This document shows positions 17,601-27,911 of a stretch of 64,000 bases of DNA, in pieces. The DNA comes from Shouchella clausii (GTDB lineage Bacteria > Bacillota > Bacilli > Bacillales > Bacillaceae_D). The stretch covers positions 124,001 to 188,000 of the forward strand of contig NZ_BCXJ01000002.1 of the NCBI RefSeq assembly GCF_001598215.1, in the 5' to 3' direction. The position numbers and the translations under genes were made by a program. The first letter of the stretch is position 1; the number at the start of each line of letters is the position of its first letter. A model generated the notes under the pieces. It had not been told where the DNA came from, searched no databases, and worked only from the letters and a program-made list of their open reading frames with translations.

Positions 17601-17792
17601 ATGTATACCCTTGCTCGTTTGCATGACGGCACGGTAACTGTCCTTCACAGCCAGTCCTATTGCCCCATCAAGGCTTTTACTGATGTGATGGCAGCAAAAG
17701 AATGGGCTCGACAAGTACATGCCCGCTTAACCGAAAGTGGCAAATGGCATGTGTTGAAAGTGGGAACAACAATAAAGCAACACCGTTCATAA
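17601..17792 (+). CDS. Small hypothetical protein
   Basis: 63 residues (MYTLARLHDGTVTVLHSQSY ... AAKEWARQVHARLTESGKWH). Not assigned to a family, though similar small proteins seem to occur in bacilli. ATG 17601 has GGAGG about 8 nt upstream, and a strong terminator follows the stop, which supports a real gene. No membrane segment. Confidence 0.65.
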   Translation: MYTLARLHDGTVTVLHSQSYCPIKAFTDVMAAKEWARQVHARLTESGKWHVLKVGTTIKQHRS

Positions 17793-17820
17793 GCAGGCCC
17801 CCCTCCTGCTTATTTTTTTT
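17791..17820 (+). terminator. Terminator after gene 17601-17792
   Basis: AAGCAGG/CCTGCTT stem and a run of eight T. Confidence 0.88.
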
Positions 17821-17832
17821 GATTAACACCGC

Positions 17833-18717
17833 TTACTGTGAAAAACTGCGTTTTGATCGTGTTTGTTTTGGCGTAATGGAAGCCAACAACAGGCCAAGCA
17901 ACAGCAACGCAATGCCGCCCCACGAGTAAAAGGAGAGCGACTCGCCAACAAGGCTGACTCCTAGAAGGGCCGCAGTAAGCGGTTCGGCTAATGCAAGCGT
18001 TACGGCAAGAGAGCCTGGAATTTCTTTTAGTCCTTTCGCGAACAGCATATAGGCCAAGCCAGTCGCAATCCCCCCTAAATGCAAAACAACGAGCCCATTT
18101 TGCCAATGAAGCAGCCAGCTGACCTCAAATAAAAACAACGTTGGCAACAACACGATCGCGCTGATAGAAAATATGAATGCGACGACGACTTCAGGTTCTC
18201 CTTTGGCTACAAGCCCTTTGCTTGCTAGTGTATAAGCGGCAAAGGAAAGCCCTGCCCCTATAGCAAACAAAAGCCCTATCGGCGTCACAACAACCGACTG
18301 ATCGCCAGCCGTCATTAGCAGCACACAGCCGGCAATCGCCATGGCAGTTGCTTGCATCCATCGCTTTCCTGGAATCCGCTTAAAAAAGGCCCATTCAAGC
18401 AAGCCTGCTAATATAGGGGCGCTTCCAATTGCGATAACCGTTCCCGCAGCAACGCCAGTCATTGACACAGCCGTAAAAAAGAACGGTTGATAGGCAGCCA
18501 TAGCCGCGACACTCACAAAAAATGGCCATTTCGGCCACCCCTTTATATTTAGCGATTTGCCTGTCAACATAGCAAACACTAGTAAACTAATTCCCCCGAG
18601 CAATAGCCGCACTGCCCCCACAACTAACGGATGGGCGCCTGTTAAAAACGCTTGAGCTGTCCCGGTTGTTCCCCACAACATCGCAGCACATAGCACGAAA
18701 ACAATCGCCATCGGCAT
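17833..18717 (-). CDS. EamA (DMT superfamily) permease
   Basis: 294 residues with ten predicted helices in two EamA repeats (AIVFVLCAAMLWGTTGTAQA at the N-terminus; GLLFAIGAGLSFAAYTLASK opening the second). Such proteins export metabolites or amino acids; the substrate is unknown. ATG 18717 has GGAG 9 nt upstream and is preferred over a TTG at 18732. The gene is convergent with the small hypothetical gene. Confidence 0.87.
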   Translation of the reverse strand: MPMAIVFVLCAAMLWGTTGTAQAFLTGAHPLVVGAVRLLLGGISLLVFAMLTGKSLNIKGWPKWPFFVSVAAMAAYQPFFFTAVSMTGVAAGTVIAIGSAPILAGLLEWAFFKRIPGKRWMQATAMAIAGCVLLMTAGDQSVVVTPIGLLFAIGAGLSFAAYTLASKGLVAKGEPEVVVAFIFSISAIVLLPTLFLFEVSWLLHWQNGLVVLHLGGIATGLAYMLFAKGLKEIPGSLAVTLALAEPLTAALLGVSLVGESLSFYSWGGIALLLLGLLLASITPKQTRSKRSFSQ

Positions 18718-18851
18718 CGTCAATCGCTCCAATCGTTCTATATGTCTTATTTAGTGGCGTTGGCCTATACGACGCTATTTTTAAGCAGTCTTTGCCTAAT
18801 GCCCGTACTGTTTAAACAGCGGTTAAACCAGTGCTAGCCTTGCTCGTTGTC

Positions 18852-19568
18852 CTAAGCCAAGTCAACATTGTGATAGACTTGTTGTACATCTTCCAAGTCT
18901 TCAATCGCGTCAATCATTTTTTCAAACTGTGCTTGCACTTCCTCTGAAAGCGTCACTTCGTTGTGGGCAATCATCGAAAATTCGGCAACAGAAAATTCCT
19001 CTATTCCGGCGTTTCGAAACGCTTCTTGGACAGCGTGAAACTGGTCTGGTTCCGCGTAAATAATTACCGTGTCATCTTCTTCAATAATGTCTTTGGCATC
19101 AACATCGGCGTCCATTAAAATCTCTAGTGCTTCGTCGGCTGTTTTGCCTTCAAAACCGATGACAGCCACTCTGTCGAACATATAGGCGACTGAACCACTG
19201 ACACCCATGTTTCCGCCATTTTTTCCAAAAGCAGCGCGAACGTCAGACGCGGTGCGGTTGACATTGTTTGTTAAAGCATCGACAATCACCATCGCCCCGT
19301 TTGGCCCAAACCCTTCATAACGACGTTCCTCATAACTTTCATCTGAGCCGCCTTTTGCCTTCTCAATGGCGCGGTCAATGATGGATTTCGGGACATTGTA
19401 CGTCTTCGCCCGTTCCAGTACCGCTTTTAAGGCTTGGTTTAATTCAGGATCAGGCTCCCCTTGTCTGGCAGCTACATAAATCTCACGGCCAAATTTGGCG
19501 TAAATCCGGCTTGTATTGGCGTCTTTAGAAGCTTTTTTTTCTTTAATGTTATTCCATTTACGGCCCAT
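18852..19568 (-). CDS. yeeI: YebC/PmpR family protein (YeeI-like)
   Basis: 238 residues, opening [20 protein letters not shown], with the conserved [20 protein letters not shown], then [20 protein letters not shown], and the acidic C-terminal part. It was long annotated as a transcription factor; recent work ties YebC proteins to relief of ribosome stalling. The start is the conserved MGRKW at 19568 rather than a GTG four codons upstream. The B. subtilis counterpart by sequence feel is YeeI rather than YrbC. Confidence 0.9.
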   Translation of the reverse strand: MGRKWNNIKEKKASKDANTSRIYAKFGREIYVAARQGEPDPELNQALKAVLERAKTYNVPKSIIDRAIEKAKGGSDESYEERRYEGFGPNGAMVIVDALTNNVNRTASDVRAAFGKNGGNMGVSGSVAYMFDRVAVIGFEGKTADEALEILMDADVDAKDIIEEDDTVIIYAEPDQFHAVQEAFRNAGIEEFSVAEFSMIAHNEVTLSEEVQAQFEKMIDAIEDLEDVQQVYHNVDLA

Positions 19569-19749
19569 ATTCGTACCCACTCTCTTTCCCTTTTCAATTC
19601 CAGGCCACAGCGCTGGTTCTCAACGTTATTATAACGCATAATGACCGTCTTGCGTAAGCAGAAGTGGCGAATGAGCCCAGTGTCCTTTCATTGTCGGCAA
19701 TGCCACTTGCTTATAAAAAAGTATGGTTACACTATCGATAGGAAGACCG

Positions 19750-19786
19750 AAAAAGCTAGTTGGACAAGAGCAAGCAACTAGCTTTA
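19750..19786 (-). terminator. Terminator of exoA
   Basis: AAAGCTAGTTG/CAACTAGCTTT inverted repeat with a T-run on the minus strand. Confidence 0.8.
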
Positions 19787-19799
19787 AAGCGGTCCCGAT

Positions 19800-20567
19800 T
19801 TATTCATTTGGCTGCAAATCGAGGCGTAGTTCTATCGGGCAGTGATCACTGCCTAAGACCGATGAATGAATAGAAGCGTCGGCAAGATAAGGCATCAACG
19901 CCCTGGAAATAAGGAAATAATCAATGCGCCAGCCAATGTTACGGGCCCGGACATTGGCCATGTACGACCACCATGTAAAGGCATCCTCATCATCAGGGTA
20001 AAAATGGCGAAATGTATCGACAAATCCCGCCTCGAGCAGCTTGCCAAACTCGGCTCTCTCTTCATCGGTAAAACCAGAATTGCCGATATTCGCCCGGTCA
20101 TTTCGAACATCAATCGGCTGGTGTGCGACATTGAGATCACCGCAGAAAACAACAGGTTTTTGCTTTTCCAGTAGAGTCAGATGTTCCCTAGCGGCTTCCT
20201 CCCACTGCAACCGGTATGGCAGTCTGCTTAAGTCCCGTTTAGCATTAGGCGTATACATCGTTACGACATAGTAGTTCTCAAACTCAAGGGTGATGACGCG
20301 CCCTTCGTTATCTGGAAAATGATCGCCGATTCCATATGTGACAGACAGCGGAGAGTGTTTAGTAAAAATTGCTGTCCCTGAATAACCTTTACGCTCCGCA
20401 TCGTTCCAGTATTGTTCATAGCCAGGCAGCTCAAGCGTGATTTGCCCTTTTTGTAGCTTCGTTTCCTGTAAACAAAACACGTCTGCATCAACTTGATGAA
20501 AAAAATCTAAAAAGCCTTTTCTTACACATGCGCGGAGGCCATTGACGTTCCACGATACGAATTTCAT
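19800..20567 (-). CDS. exoA: Exodeoxyribonuclease III / AP endonuclease
   Basis: 255 residues of the ExoIII family in base excision repair. Motifs: KFVSWNVNGLRA at the N-terminus, LQETKLQKGQ (metal-binding Glu), VVTMYTPNAKRDLSRLPYR, CGDLNVAHQPIDVRN (catalytic Asp/Asn), and GSDHCPIELRL (catalytic His) at the C-terminus. ATG 20567 has GAGGGAG 10 nt upstream. It is followed by a strong terminator. Confidence 0.93.
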   Translation of the reverse strand: MKFVSWNVNGLRACVRKGFLDFFHQVDADVFCLQETKLQKGQITLELPGYEQYWNDAERKGYSGTAIFTKHSPLSVTYGIGDHFPDNEGRVITLEFENYYVVTMYTPNAKRDLSRLPYRLQWEEAAREHLTLLEKQKPVVFCGDLNVAHQPIDVRNDRANIGNSGFTDEERAEFGKLLEAGFVDTFRHFYPDDEDAFTWWSYMANVRARNIGWRIDYFLISRALMPYLADASIHSSVLGSDHCPIELRLDLQPNE

Positions 20568-20855
20568 AGTTATTGAACTCCCTCTCTCTTTATCCAGTGC
20601 CCAGTGTAGCATAGATGAGAGAAAACCAGTACCGTTTTGCTTACTTGAGCCTCCAACATGGCTATAGCCATGGAATTCTTAGCTAGTTAACCCATGCAGG
20701 CCATTTCTGTTTTGTGACCATTAAGCTGTCTAAAGAAAGCCCTGCTAATGTAAGAGCTTTCTCGTCTAATAACTGTAACCTAAGTGTTCTTTTCCCAAAT
20801 AATCAGTCCGAATATTCTTTTCCTGAACCTCGACGCGAGTACTTGCCTACTAAAT
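20568..20855. other. Intergenic stretch with a 16-bp palindrome
   Basis: CATGGCTATAGCCATG at 20657-20672 is a perfect palindrome between exoA and dsdA. No gene is seen. Confidence 0.4.
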
Positions 20856-22166
20856 CTACAGTTCAGCCCGCAAGTTGACACCTATTTGGTAATCGGTTTC
20901 CATGACCTCTTTAGGCACCATGCTTCCTCCTGTCGCCCAGACAAGATGAGTCGCTGCATCGGTATATAGCCCTCTCTTTTCGAGTTGTATAGGGCCGTAT
21001 AATCCCGCAACCGCTGATGGTTCTATAAAGAGGCCTTCTGCATCAGCGAGATCGGCGAGGAGTGTATAGAGCATCGGATCAGCGATCGTGTAGATGCCCT
21101 CAAGCAATGGAGCCATCATGCGACCAACAAAGCCAGACGGTCTCCCTACCGCAAGGCCGTCGGCTGCTGTCTGGTTGTCGATTCCAAAGTCTTGGACAGA
21201 GACGCAATGGTGCTTTCTAGTTAACATACATGGCGAATGGGTAGGCTCCGCGAAAAAACAGCGGACCGCGTCGCCGAAAACGAGCTTCAAGCCGAAAGCA
21301 ACCCCACCAGGACCGCCGCCAACGCCACAAGGAAGATAGACATGGAGCGGTTGGTCTTTTGTGACGGCAATTCCCTTTTCCTGCAATTGTTCTTTTAAGC
21401 GAAATGCGGCGACAGCGTACCCTACAAATAGATCGATTGAATGTTCGTCATCGATAAAATAGCTGTACGGATCAGCGTCTGATTCTTTCCTCCCCTCTTC
21501 GACTGCCTTGCTGTAATCGGCGGAATGTTCCACTACACGCACGCCTTTTTCTCGTAACATGTCTTTTTTCCATTGCTTTGCATCGGCTGACATGTGCACC
21601 GTCACGCGAAATCCTAGCTTTGCGCTAATGATGCCAATGCTCAACCCTAAATTACCTGTTGACCCAACAACAATGGCATAAGAAGAAAAAAACGATTGAA
21701 TCGTGTTCGTAGCGATCAATGAATAATCGTCTTGTTTAGTGAGAAGTTGCTGTTCCATCAACAAGCTTTCCGCATGCTTCAACACTTCATAAATACCGCC
21801 CCGCGCTTTAATTGATCCTGAAATAGGCAACTCGTGATCGCCTTTAAGCAAAAGCCTGCCTGGCAAGTTTTTGCCAAAGCGTTGTTCAAGCTTGTGCTTC
21901 ATTGATGGAATGTCGATAAGCGGCGATTCGATCAAGCCCCTTGCCCCTTTCGTTTCCGGAAACACGCTCGCTATGTATGGGGCAAAACGTCGCAACCGCT
22001 GTTCTGCTTTCTTCACGTCCTCTTCTTTTAAAGGAAGGCCTGCTAGCCCTTCGTTTACAGGCTGCCTGTCAGGGTTGGCCCACCACACTTCCTTTGTCGA
22101 GACAATCTGTCGTAAAAGTGGGTAAGCTTCCAACCACTGCTCTCGATTTCTGCCTGCTATGTCCAT
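20856..22166 (-). CDS. dsdA: D-serine ammonia-lyase
   Basis: 436 residues, PLP-dependent fold II; converts D-serine to pyruvate and ammonia. Motifs: [20 protein letters not shown] (Schiff-base Lys), [40 protein letters not shown], and the PLP-phosphate loop [16 protein letters not shown]. Length is close to E. coli DsdA (about 440). ATG 22166 has GGAGGGGG 6 nt upstream. No dsdC or dsdX partner is adjacent. Confidence 0.93.
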   Translation of the reverse strand: MDIAGRNREQWLEAYPLLRQIVSTKEVWWANPDRQPVNEGLAGLPLKEEDVKKAEQRLRRFAPYIASVFPETKGARGLIESPLIDIPSMKHKLEQRFGKNLPGRLLLKGDHELPISGSIKARGGIYEVLKHAESLLMEQQLLTKQDDYSLIATNTIQSFFSSYAIVVGSTGNLGLSIGIISAKLGFRVTVHMSADAKQWKKDMLREKGVRVVEHSADYSKAVEEGRKESDADPYSYFIDDEHSIDLFVGYAVAAFRLKEQLQEKGIAVTKDQPLHVYLPCGVGGGPGGVAFGLKLVFGDAVRCFFAEPTHSPCMLTRKHHCVSVQDFGIDNQTAADGLAVGRPSGFVGRMMAPLLEGIYTIADPMLYTLLADLADAEGLFIEPSAVAGLYGPIQLEKRGLYTDAATHLVWATGGSMVPKEVMETDYQIGVNLRAEL

Positions 22167-22311
22167 GTTTATCCCCCTCCTTTTTTCTTTTACTTTAGCA
22201 CATTTAAGGACCATCCGGCTGGGGATATTCCCCTTTGTAAATGCACATCGTAAATGGGGGACGACACTTTTACACAACCAAGGATTTGGGAACATCAAAG
22301 GGAGGATCAAC

Positions 22312-22857
22312 ATGAAACAAGCCGTTTTTTTAGACCGTGATGGGGTCATTAACGAAGTATTATCCAAGCGTGTTAAATTCGTCAACGATGCAAACGACTT
22401 CCACTTGCTAGATGGGGTAGCCGAAGCGATTCGCTTCTTCAACAAAGCAGGCTTCCTCGTCTTTGTTGTTACCAACCAAGGCGGCATTGGACTTGGCTAC
22501 ATGAAAGAAAAAAAGCTCGAGCGCATTCATGAAAAAATGCAGGCCGACTTAAAAGCGCTAGGGGCAAAAATCGACGATGTCGCCTATTGCCCCCATAAAC
22601 CTAATGAAGGATGTCCTTGCCGTAAACCAAAAGCTTATCTACTGGAAAAACTGACGGAAAAACATCACGTTGACTTGTCCAAGAGTGTCATGGTAGGCGA
22701 CCGCGAACCAGACATTCGTGCGGGCCAAAAGGCAGGTTGTCAAACGGTCTTAGTTCACGCCCGCACAAATGACGATTTCCAAGCAGACGCACGCTACCCG
22801 GACTTGCGTGCCGCCGTTCCATGGATTCTTGCCCAAAAGAGAGCTGCTGCGCATTAA
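22312..22857 (+). CDS. HAD-IIIA family phosphatase, GmhB-like
   Basis: 181 residues. Motif I is [11 protein letters not shown], motif [11 protein letters not shown], then the zinc loop [16 protein letters not shown] and motif [17 protein letters not shown]. This is the GmhB/histidinol-phosphatase type of HAD enzyme. In Gram-positives lacking heptose lipopolysaccharide, its substrate is unclear. GGGAGGATC lies before ATG 22312. The gene is divergent from dsdA. Confidence 0.88.
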   Translation: MKQAVFLDRDGVINEVLSKRVKFVNDANDFHLLDGVAEAIRFFNKAGFLVFVVTNQGGIGLGYMKEKKLERIHEKMQADLKALGAKIDDVAYCPHKPNEGCPCRKPKAYLLEKLTEKHHVDLSKSVMVGDREPDIRAGQKAGCQTVLVHARTNDDFQADARYPDLRAAVPWILAQKRAAAH

Positions 22858-22867
22858 AGCAGCTCTT
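22840..22867. terminator. Bidirectional terminator between gmhB-like gene and asbF
   Basis: AGAGCTGC/GCAGCTCT stem at the convergent gene ends; the minus strand continues with CTTTT. Confidence 0.6.
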
Positions 22868-22891
22868 CTAATGTGAAACAAAGGAACCGCT

Positions 22892-23710
22892 TTACATGGG
22901 GACTGTTTTCCATTTCATTAATTGCTGGCAGTCTTGTGCTAATACTTGAAACGGATCGTTCCCGAACCATTCAAGCGAGACATTGACCCCGTCTAATTGA
23001 TTCGCTGACAGAAAGGATTCATAATCAAAACACCCATTAAACAGCCCAGTCATTCCCTCTCTAGATCCGGCAGCGGCATAAACGTTTTCAGGAGCAAATA
23101 CATCTAAGTCGCCTGGCGAGCGAATGTTTTTTAAATGTAGATGGCGAATATGAGGTTGCAATTGTTTAAACGCACCGTTTACATCCGCTCCGCTTTCCCA
23201 TACATGAAGGACATCAAAATTGATCGCTAACCCTGGGTGGTCGACTTCCGCCAACAGTTGCAGCGTGGATGGGACCGTATCACATAATGTATGGGGGTGC
23301 GTTTCCACTAACACATATTGACCTTTGTCAAAAAAGTGGTCACAAAGACAAGCTAACCGTTTTACAAGATAGGCTCGTTCTGTTTTTGTCGTATGCTTGC
23401 TCCCCTTTGCACCGGCAAATGTACGGATGTGGTTCGTATTCCATCTTGTCAACAGAAGCGATGTTTGTTTTGCAGCGTTTATTAACGTATTCCATTCTTC
23501 ATAAAGCGGAAAGTAATCGCTTACCATTGGTACGATAAGGCCATATTTTTTAAGCCAGTCGCCATTGTAGGAGGGAGTGGCAAGCAAGTGGCGGGCATGA
23601 GGGGCCCACAATTCAATGCCATCGACATTGTGCGCCTTCGCCCAGTCAGCAAGCTGGTCGATCGACACTAGCGTATGACGAAAAGAAATGGTACAAATTG
23701 ACACGTTCAT
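22892..23710 (-). CDS. asbF: 3-dehydroshikimate dehydratase, petrobactin biosynthesis AsbF
   Basis: 272 residues, xylose-isomerase-like TIM barrel. Metal-site residues are visible in YVLVETHPHTLCDT (Glu), AINFDVLHVWESG (Asp/His), IRHLHLKNI (His) and VSLEWFGNDP (Glu). AsbF dehydrates 3-dehydroshikimate to 3,4-dihydroxybenzoate, the catechol of petrobactin. The start overlaps the asbE stop as ATGA, and GAGGGGGGT lies upstream. Last gene of the operon; the five genes before it fix the assignment. Confidence 0.92.
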   Translation of the reverse strand: MNVSICTISFRHTLVSIDQLADWAKAHNVDGIELWAPHARHLLATPSYNGDWLKKYGLIVPMVSDYFPLYEEWNTLINAAKQTSLLLTRWNTNHIRTFAGAKGSKHTTKTERAYLVKRLACLCDHFFDKGQYVLVETHPHTLCDTVPSTLQLLAEVDHPGLAINFDVLHVWESGADVNGAFKQLQPHIRHLHLKNIRSPGDLDVFAPENVYAAAGSREGMTGLFNGCFDYESFLSANQLDGVNVSLEWFGNDPFQVLAQDCQQLMKWKTVPM

Positions 23711-24681
23711 GCGTTCACCCCCCTCGCTTTTGCTTGTAATTGCTGCCATTCCTTAAAATAATCGTACAGGCAGTGTTTTATCCGCCTTTCCCGTACATCT
23801 TGTTTTTCCAGTTGGGCAAGCACCGCTTGGTAATCCTGCTCATTTTTGGTTCTAGAAAGCTTCATTGCCCGGTAGTGAACAGTTGTATAGCCTTTCGCCA
23901 ATTTCTCGATTTCATCGCACCATGCTTCAAATTCAGCTTCCTTAAAGCCAAGCTCTTTCCAAAAGTAAGCAAACGCATGCTCATACGCATATTTGCGAAT
24001 CGCCAGCACAGGCAACTGTTTTAAGGCAATGGAAAGCTCTGAAAAACGCGCCTTTTCACTTCCGTTCACATAGGCTTTAACAATCGTTCGTACTCCTTCG
24101 GTAAGGGGATTCGAATGCAGCTTCATGCATGTTTGAAAATAGGCCTCGACCGTTTCTGGCGTCGGATGATGGATCCGTTTTGCATCAAAATAAAAGCCAC
24201 CGCCCACATCAGGGGAACGGATCGCCTCTAAAATCCGCTCTTTTTCCATGACGCCTTCCCACCGGTAGTCAGGATCAAGCATAAGCCACTGACCATCCGT
24301 GTCTGTTTTTTCTAACAGCACATAGTGAGGGAACGGCTTTTGGTGGAATTTGTTTTCCCGTTCTGGTAAAAGTGCCAAATCAAGCATCACCATCACGTTC
24401 CGAAAAGGAGGCCTCGTTTCAAGTAACGTTTCAAGCGCGGCGATATTTGCCTTTTTCGATTGCTCCTTTTTATACCACTCCTGCATGTCAATTCCGTATA
24501 AATGACGATACCAGTTTTTCAAAAATGAATGGTCGATTTTTTCAGAATGATATGCTAAAGCATACGAATCGTCGATTGCAAAATCAGCATCCCACACACC
24601 AAAATAATAAGGACGATGGTCAACGCCGCTTTTTTTAAGAATTTCACATATGCAACTGACAAAACAGTGGACTTTAATCAT
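23707..24681 (-). CDS. asbE: Petrobactin biosynthesis protein AsbE
   Basis: 324 residues, DUF6005 type. In Bacillus anthracis AsbE transfers the 3,4-dihydroxybenzoyl group from the carrier AsbD onto spermidine. The N-terminal KVHCFVSCICEILKKSGVDH contains a Cys-rich start with HRPYYFGVWDADFAI next, resembling the papain-like catalytic entry of this family (inference). It overlaps asbD by 8 nt (starting at ATG 24681) and asbF by 4 nt. Confidence 0.9.
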   Translation of the reverse strand: MIKVHCFVSCICEILKKSGVDHRPYYFGVWDADFAIDDSYALAYHSEKIDHSFLKNWYRHLYGIDMQEWYKKEQSKKANIAALETLLETRPPFRNVMVMLDLALLPERENKFHQKPFPHYVLLEKTDTDGQWLMLDPDYRWEGVMEKERILEAIRSPDVGGGFYFDAKRIHHPTPETVEAYFQTCMKLHSNPLTEGVRTIVKAYVNGSEKARFSELSIALKQLPVLAIRKYAYEHAFAYFWKELGFKEAEFEAWCDEIEKLAKGYTTVHYRAMKLSRTKNEQDYQAVLAQLEKQDVRERRIKHCLYDYFKEWQQLQAKARGVNA

Positions 24682-24940
24682 AAAGCGGCTCTTCCTGTTT
24701 GTCGGCAACAAATGCAGCCAATGCGCCGACTGTGTAAAATGCTTTTACATCAATGTGCTCATCTGGGATGGCAACGCCATATTTCATCTCTAATTCAAGC
24801 AAGAGCTGCAAAATCATAATGGAATCAAGCGCCAGATCTTCGTTCATTCGTGCGTCTTGATGGAACTGTTCAAGCGTTGGCAATTTTAATTCATTCTCTA
24901 AAATCGCATAAATCGCATCAATAGCTTCCTTTTTCGTCAT
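24674..24940 (-). CDS. asbD: Aryl carrier protein AsbD
   Basis: 88 residues of acyl-carrier fold; the phosphopantetheine serine lies in NEDLALDSIMILQLLLELE. AsbD holds 3,4-dihydroxybenzoate as a thioester between AsbC and AsbE. The ATG overlaps the asbC stop (ATGA), with GGAG 10 nt upstream. Small size and position within asb genes make the call firm. Confidence 0.92.
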   Translation of the reverse strand: MTKKEAIDAIYAILENELKLPTLEQFHQDARMNEDLALDSIMILQLLLELEMKYGVAIPDEHIDVKAFYTVGALAAFVADKQEEPLYD

Positions 24941-26175
24941 CCTTTTGCTTCTCCTAACTTTACGCGGCTTATTTTTCCGTTCGCGTTTTTTGCAATCTCT
25001 TCAACAATGGTGATTTCATGTGGGACTTGATGGGGCGCTAGCCGGCTTATGCAAAAGCTCCGCAATTCATGAAGCGATAGCGTCTCCTTTCCAGCAGATA
25101 CTTGGGCACAAACACGCTCTCCCGCATAGGAGTCTGCCTTTTTATAGACGACCGCCTCTTCTACGCTAGGATGTTCGCGCAGTACTTGTTCGACTTCGTG
25201 GGGATAAACATTTAACCCGGCGACATTAATCATGTCGTCCGGTCGTTCCCGAAAGCAAAGAGTTCCATCTTGATCAATGTAGCCTAAATCACCTGTATTG
25301 ATTGTACGGCTGCCAATGGTGACTTGAATTTCAGAAGGGTTATCTCTCGCTGTCCCTGCTTTTGTCTGTATATGGCTAAGGGGCACACCCAATTCTTCAG
25401 AAAAACGGAGTGGCATGGCAATGCTAATACAGCCGGCTTCCGAGCAGCCATATTGTTGAAGCAGCATTAGGCTGTTTGATTGGATTAACCGAAACCATTC
25501 CTCTGGCAAGCGTGTTCCGGAGGTCATTACAGCATGAAGTGTTTTGCCGTTGCTTAGCTTTGCTAATGCGTACAGAAGTGGCGGGGCACCATATAACAAA
25601 TGGTTTGGGTAATCGGTTAGTTTTTTGAGTACATATTTAGGATTTTGCGCTGTCACCACTACTACATTCTTATTTTGGAACAGTCCGGCTAACACCCCAC
25701 TGATGAGGCCATAGGAATGGGTGACTGGACAGGCGACTACGACCGTATCGACATCCATACGAGCCAAACGCTCGACGTAAGCGCCAAGCTCCTCATCAAT
25801 CGATGACCAACTGCGCTCCATTTGTTTTGGTACCCCTGTCGTACCTGAACTAAACTGGACAAGGCCTGGTGGAAAGTTACTGACCAGGTTTGAAAGCGTC
25901 AGTGGCGCTTCAAACGTATGAAAGAATAAATAAGAACAGCCAGCTTGCGCGGCAATCTTCTTCGCTGCAGCGAGAGGCGTATTTGGGTGGATCGGTACTA
26001 AGCTGCCGCCTCTTTTTTTGACGTACAAAAGGAGCGCAATCCATTTTCCAATGTCTTGTGGGCAGACAGCAATCCGCCATTGCTCTGCTGTTTTCCAGAT
26101 AGGGTGCATAGCAAATTGTTGTTCGTACCGCTCCCAATCTGCTTTTGTATAGTTGCAGTCGTTTACAGCTAACAT
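24937..26175 (-). CDS. asbC: 3,4-dihydroxybenzoate-AMP ligase AsbC
   Basis: 412 residues, ANL superfamily adenylating enzyme. The P-loop is VQFSSGTTGVPKQMERS. The central motif QQYGCSEAGCISIA, the INTGDLGYID motif with its Asp and the C-terminal NANGKISRVKL catalytic Lys are present. It activates 3,4-dihydroxybenzoate and loads AsbD. Length equals the known AsbC. The start overlaps asbB by 7 nt, and GGGAGGGG lies upstream. Confidence 0.93.
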   Translation of the reverse strand: MLAVNDCNYTKADWERYEQQFAMHPIWKTAEQWRIAVCPQDIGKWIALLLYVKKRGGSLVPIHPNTPLAAAKKIAAQAGCSYLFFHTFEAPLTLSNLVSNFPPGLVQFSSGTTGVPKQMERSWSSIDEELGAYVERLARMDVDTVVVACPVTHSYGLISGVLAGLFQNKNVVVVTAQNPKYVLKKLTDYPNHLLYGAPPLLYALAKLSNGKTLHAVMTSGTRLPEEWFRLIQSNSLMLLQQYGCSEAGCISIAMPLRFSEELGVPLSHIQTKAGTARDNPSEIQVTIGSRTINTGDLGYIDQDGTLCFRERPDDMINVAGLNVYPHEVEQVLREHPSVEEAVVYKKADSYAGERVCAQVSAGKETLSLHELRSFCISRLAPHQVPHEITIVEEIAKNANGKISRVKLGEAKG

Positions 26176-27911
26176 GAACGGCTTCCCCTCCCAAGTTCAT
26201 TGTTGACCAAATGGCGGCAGTTCGCCTTCCCTGTCACCTTGCTCGTTAGCAGTGACTCTGTAGCGATAACAGGAGCAGCTACCCGTAAAGCTTGCAAACG
26301 CTCTGATGGCACGAGTTCCCTAGTAGCGTAATCGTGGATGGCGCAGTCGACCAATGACCAAAATCGCTGCTCGCTATAGTGAAAATGCTGTTCCAGTCGC
26401 CACGATAGTTCTGTGAGCTGATAAACAAAAAGAGTATCCATCACCAGTTCCCTTAGTGCTTCAAGGGAAGACATCCAATAATGCTCGTCCATTTTGCCTG
26501 TTTGAAATGTTTGATGCAGTGTGGAAAAGTGCGGGATCCAAGCACGGTTTTTCACGAAGTTCTCTTTATATTCGATACTTTCATGAAAGTCGCGCAAAAT
26601 CACTCGTTTTGGCCACCCCTGTTCAGTCACAAGGATGACGTTTTGTCCGTGTGCTTCGATTGCGATCCCGTGGCCAGCTAGTAAATGGATTATAGGGACC
26701 ACGCTTATTTTGAACAACTGCATAAGCCAAGCCTCTATCCCAAACTGTTCTATAAGAGGGGCGATAAACAACGCGCCGTCTTCTTCTAGCAATGGCAACG
26801 CATTCATTGGAATCGCTTGCTCCCCTGGCCTCAATTTGGAGGAAACGCTTTCGCGCCAAATGCAGCCAATTTGGCCAAGGAGCGCTTTGTTCCATCGTTT
26901 GCCTTTAGGTTCGTACGCCACCCCTGCATACTCCGCTAACCGCTCAACGCCGATTTCGTCTTTTAAAAACGGGTCACTGTCAATGATGCGTTGTAGCCAC
27001 ACTGAAATAGCTGGAGCCGCTGCAATCAAATGAGGCGGGATCGTGCGAACTGAAGACGTGTTGACGACATTTAACGACAATTTTAATTGCGCTTTTGTTA
27101 CATGCTCTACATTCATCACTGTTCTTAGTGATTGAGTCGCACAGTACCCGTCGCCAAAACGGCCTAAGTACAATACGTCTCTGCTTTTGATCGCTTGTTG
27201 AAGCAAATTCCCATTAAGCGCTTGCCATTGCCACGGATGAACAGGGATGAATTCGTATTCACTAAGTTGGCCGCCAGCTTCCGATAATGCTTTCACGAGC
27301 GCTTGCCAGACAGAGGTGCCTAATTCCTGCTGCAAAAAGCAACCTGCTTCTTGAGGATAATGGACAATGGCATCTTGTTTGCGAACGCCAAGCCAGACAA
27401 GGTGAAATGATTGTTTTGCTTCTGGCCCATAATGATAATGATCGTCAAGTGAAAATCCTTTCCGTGCTTTAAAACAAGGATGGTAGAGATGGCCTTCGAT
27501 CAGCGCTGCTTCCAGTTGCTCATAAGCCAAACCCCTTCTGGATGATGTCATTCCAAGCCTCGTTTCATTCCAATCGCTCAGCTTAATTGTTTGTAACAGT
27601 TCATCCACCAGCGCTTGTTTTCTCGTTTCTTTGGCTGTCAGTTCACTGACAATTTCCTCTAGCTTCGCAAGTCGTACCTGACGTTTGCCTATGAGTCGGT
27701 ACGGTCCTTGCTGTAAACGAATCCGTCCAAAAGCAGACCGCTTTCCTATGCATTGGAACAAAAACGAACGACCATAGACGGTAAATACCGTATCACCATT
27801 GCTTTTGTTCGTTTCCTTGACGTCCAGCAACCTTTCAAATAGGATCGCTTCCATTAATTGACGTCGTACACGCAACGCAGTTTTAGAACATGGAGCTGCC
27901 TGCATGTGCAT
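26169..27911 (-). CDS. asbB: Petrobactin synthetase AsbB (IucA/IucC family)
   Basis: 580 residues, NIS siderophore synthetase. Family motifs: GHLYHPCFKARKGF (ATP region), EFIPVHPWQW, SLNVVNTSSVRTIPP, GIAIEAHGQNVILV and LRDFHESIEY. It condenses the second dihydroxybenzoyl-spermidine with the citryl intermediate. ATG 27911 with AGAAGG 8 nt upstream is preferred; an in-frame GTG sits three codons before. The gene overlaps the end of asbA by 29 nt. Confidence 0.92.
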   Translation of the reverse strand: MHMQAAPCSKTALRVRRQLMEAILFERLLDVKETNKSNGDTVFTVYGRSFLFQCIGKRSAFGRIRLQQGPYRLIGKRQVRLAKLEEIVSELTAKETRKQALVDELLQTIKLSDWNETRLGMTSSRRGLAYEQLEAALIEGHLYHPCFKARKGFSLDDHYHYGPEAKQSFHLVWLGVRKQDAIVHYPQEAGCFLQQELGTSVWQALVKALSEAGGQLSEYEFIPVHPWQWQALNGNLLQQAIKSRDVLYLGRFGDGYCATQSLRTVMNVEHVTKAQLKLSLNVVNTSSVRTIPPHLIAAAPAISVWLQRIIDSDPFLKDEIGVERLAEYAGVAYEPKGKRWNKALLGQIGCIWRESVSSKLRPGEQAIPMNALPLLEEDGALFIAPLIEQFGIEAWLMQLFKISVVPIIHLLAGHGIAIEAHGQNVILVTEQGWPKRVILRDFHESIEYKENFVKNRAWIPHFSTLHQTFQTGKMDEHYWMSSLEALRELVMDTLFVYQLTELSWRLEQHFHYSEQRFWSLVDCAIHDYATRELVPSERLQALRVAAPVIATESLLTSKVTGKANCRHLVNNELGRGSRSC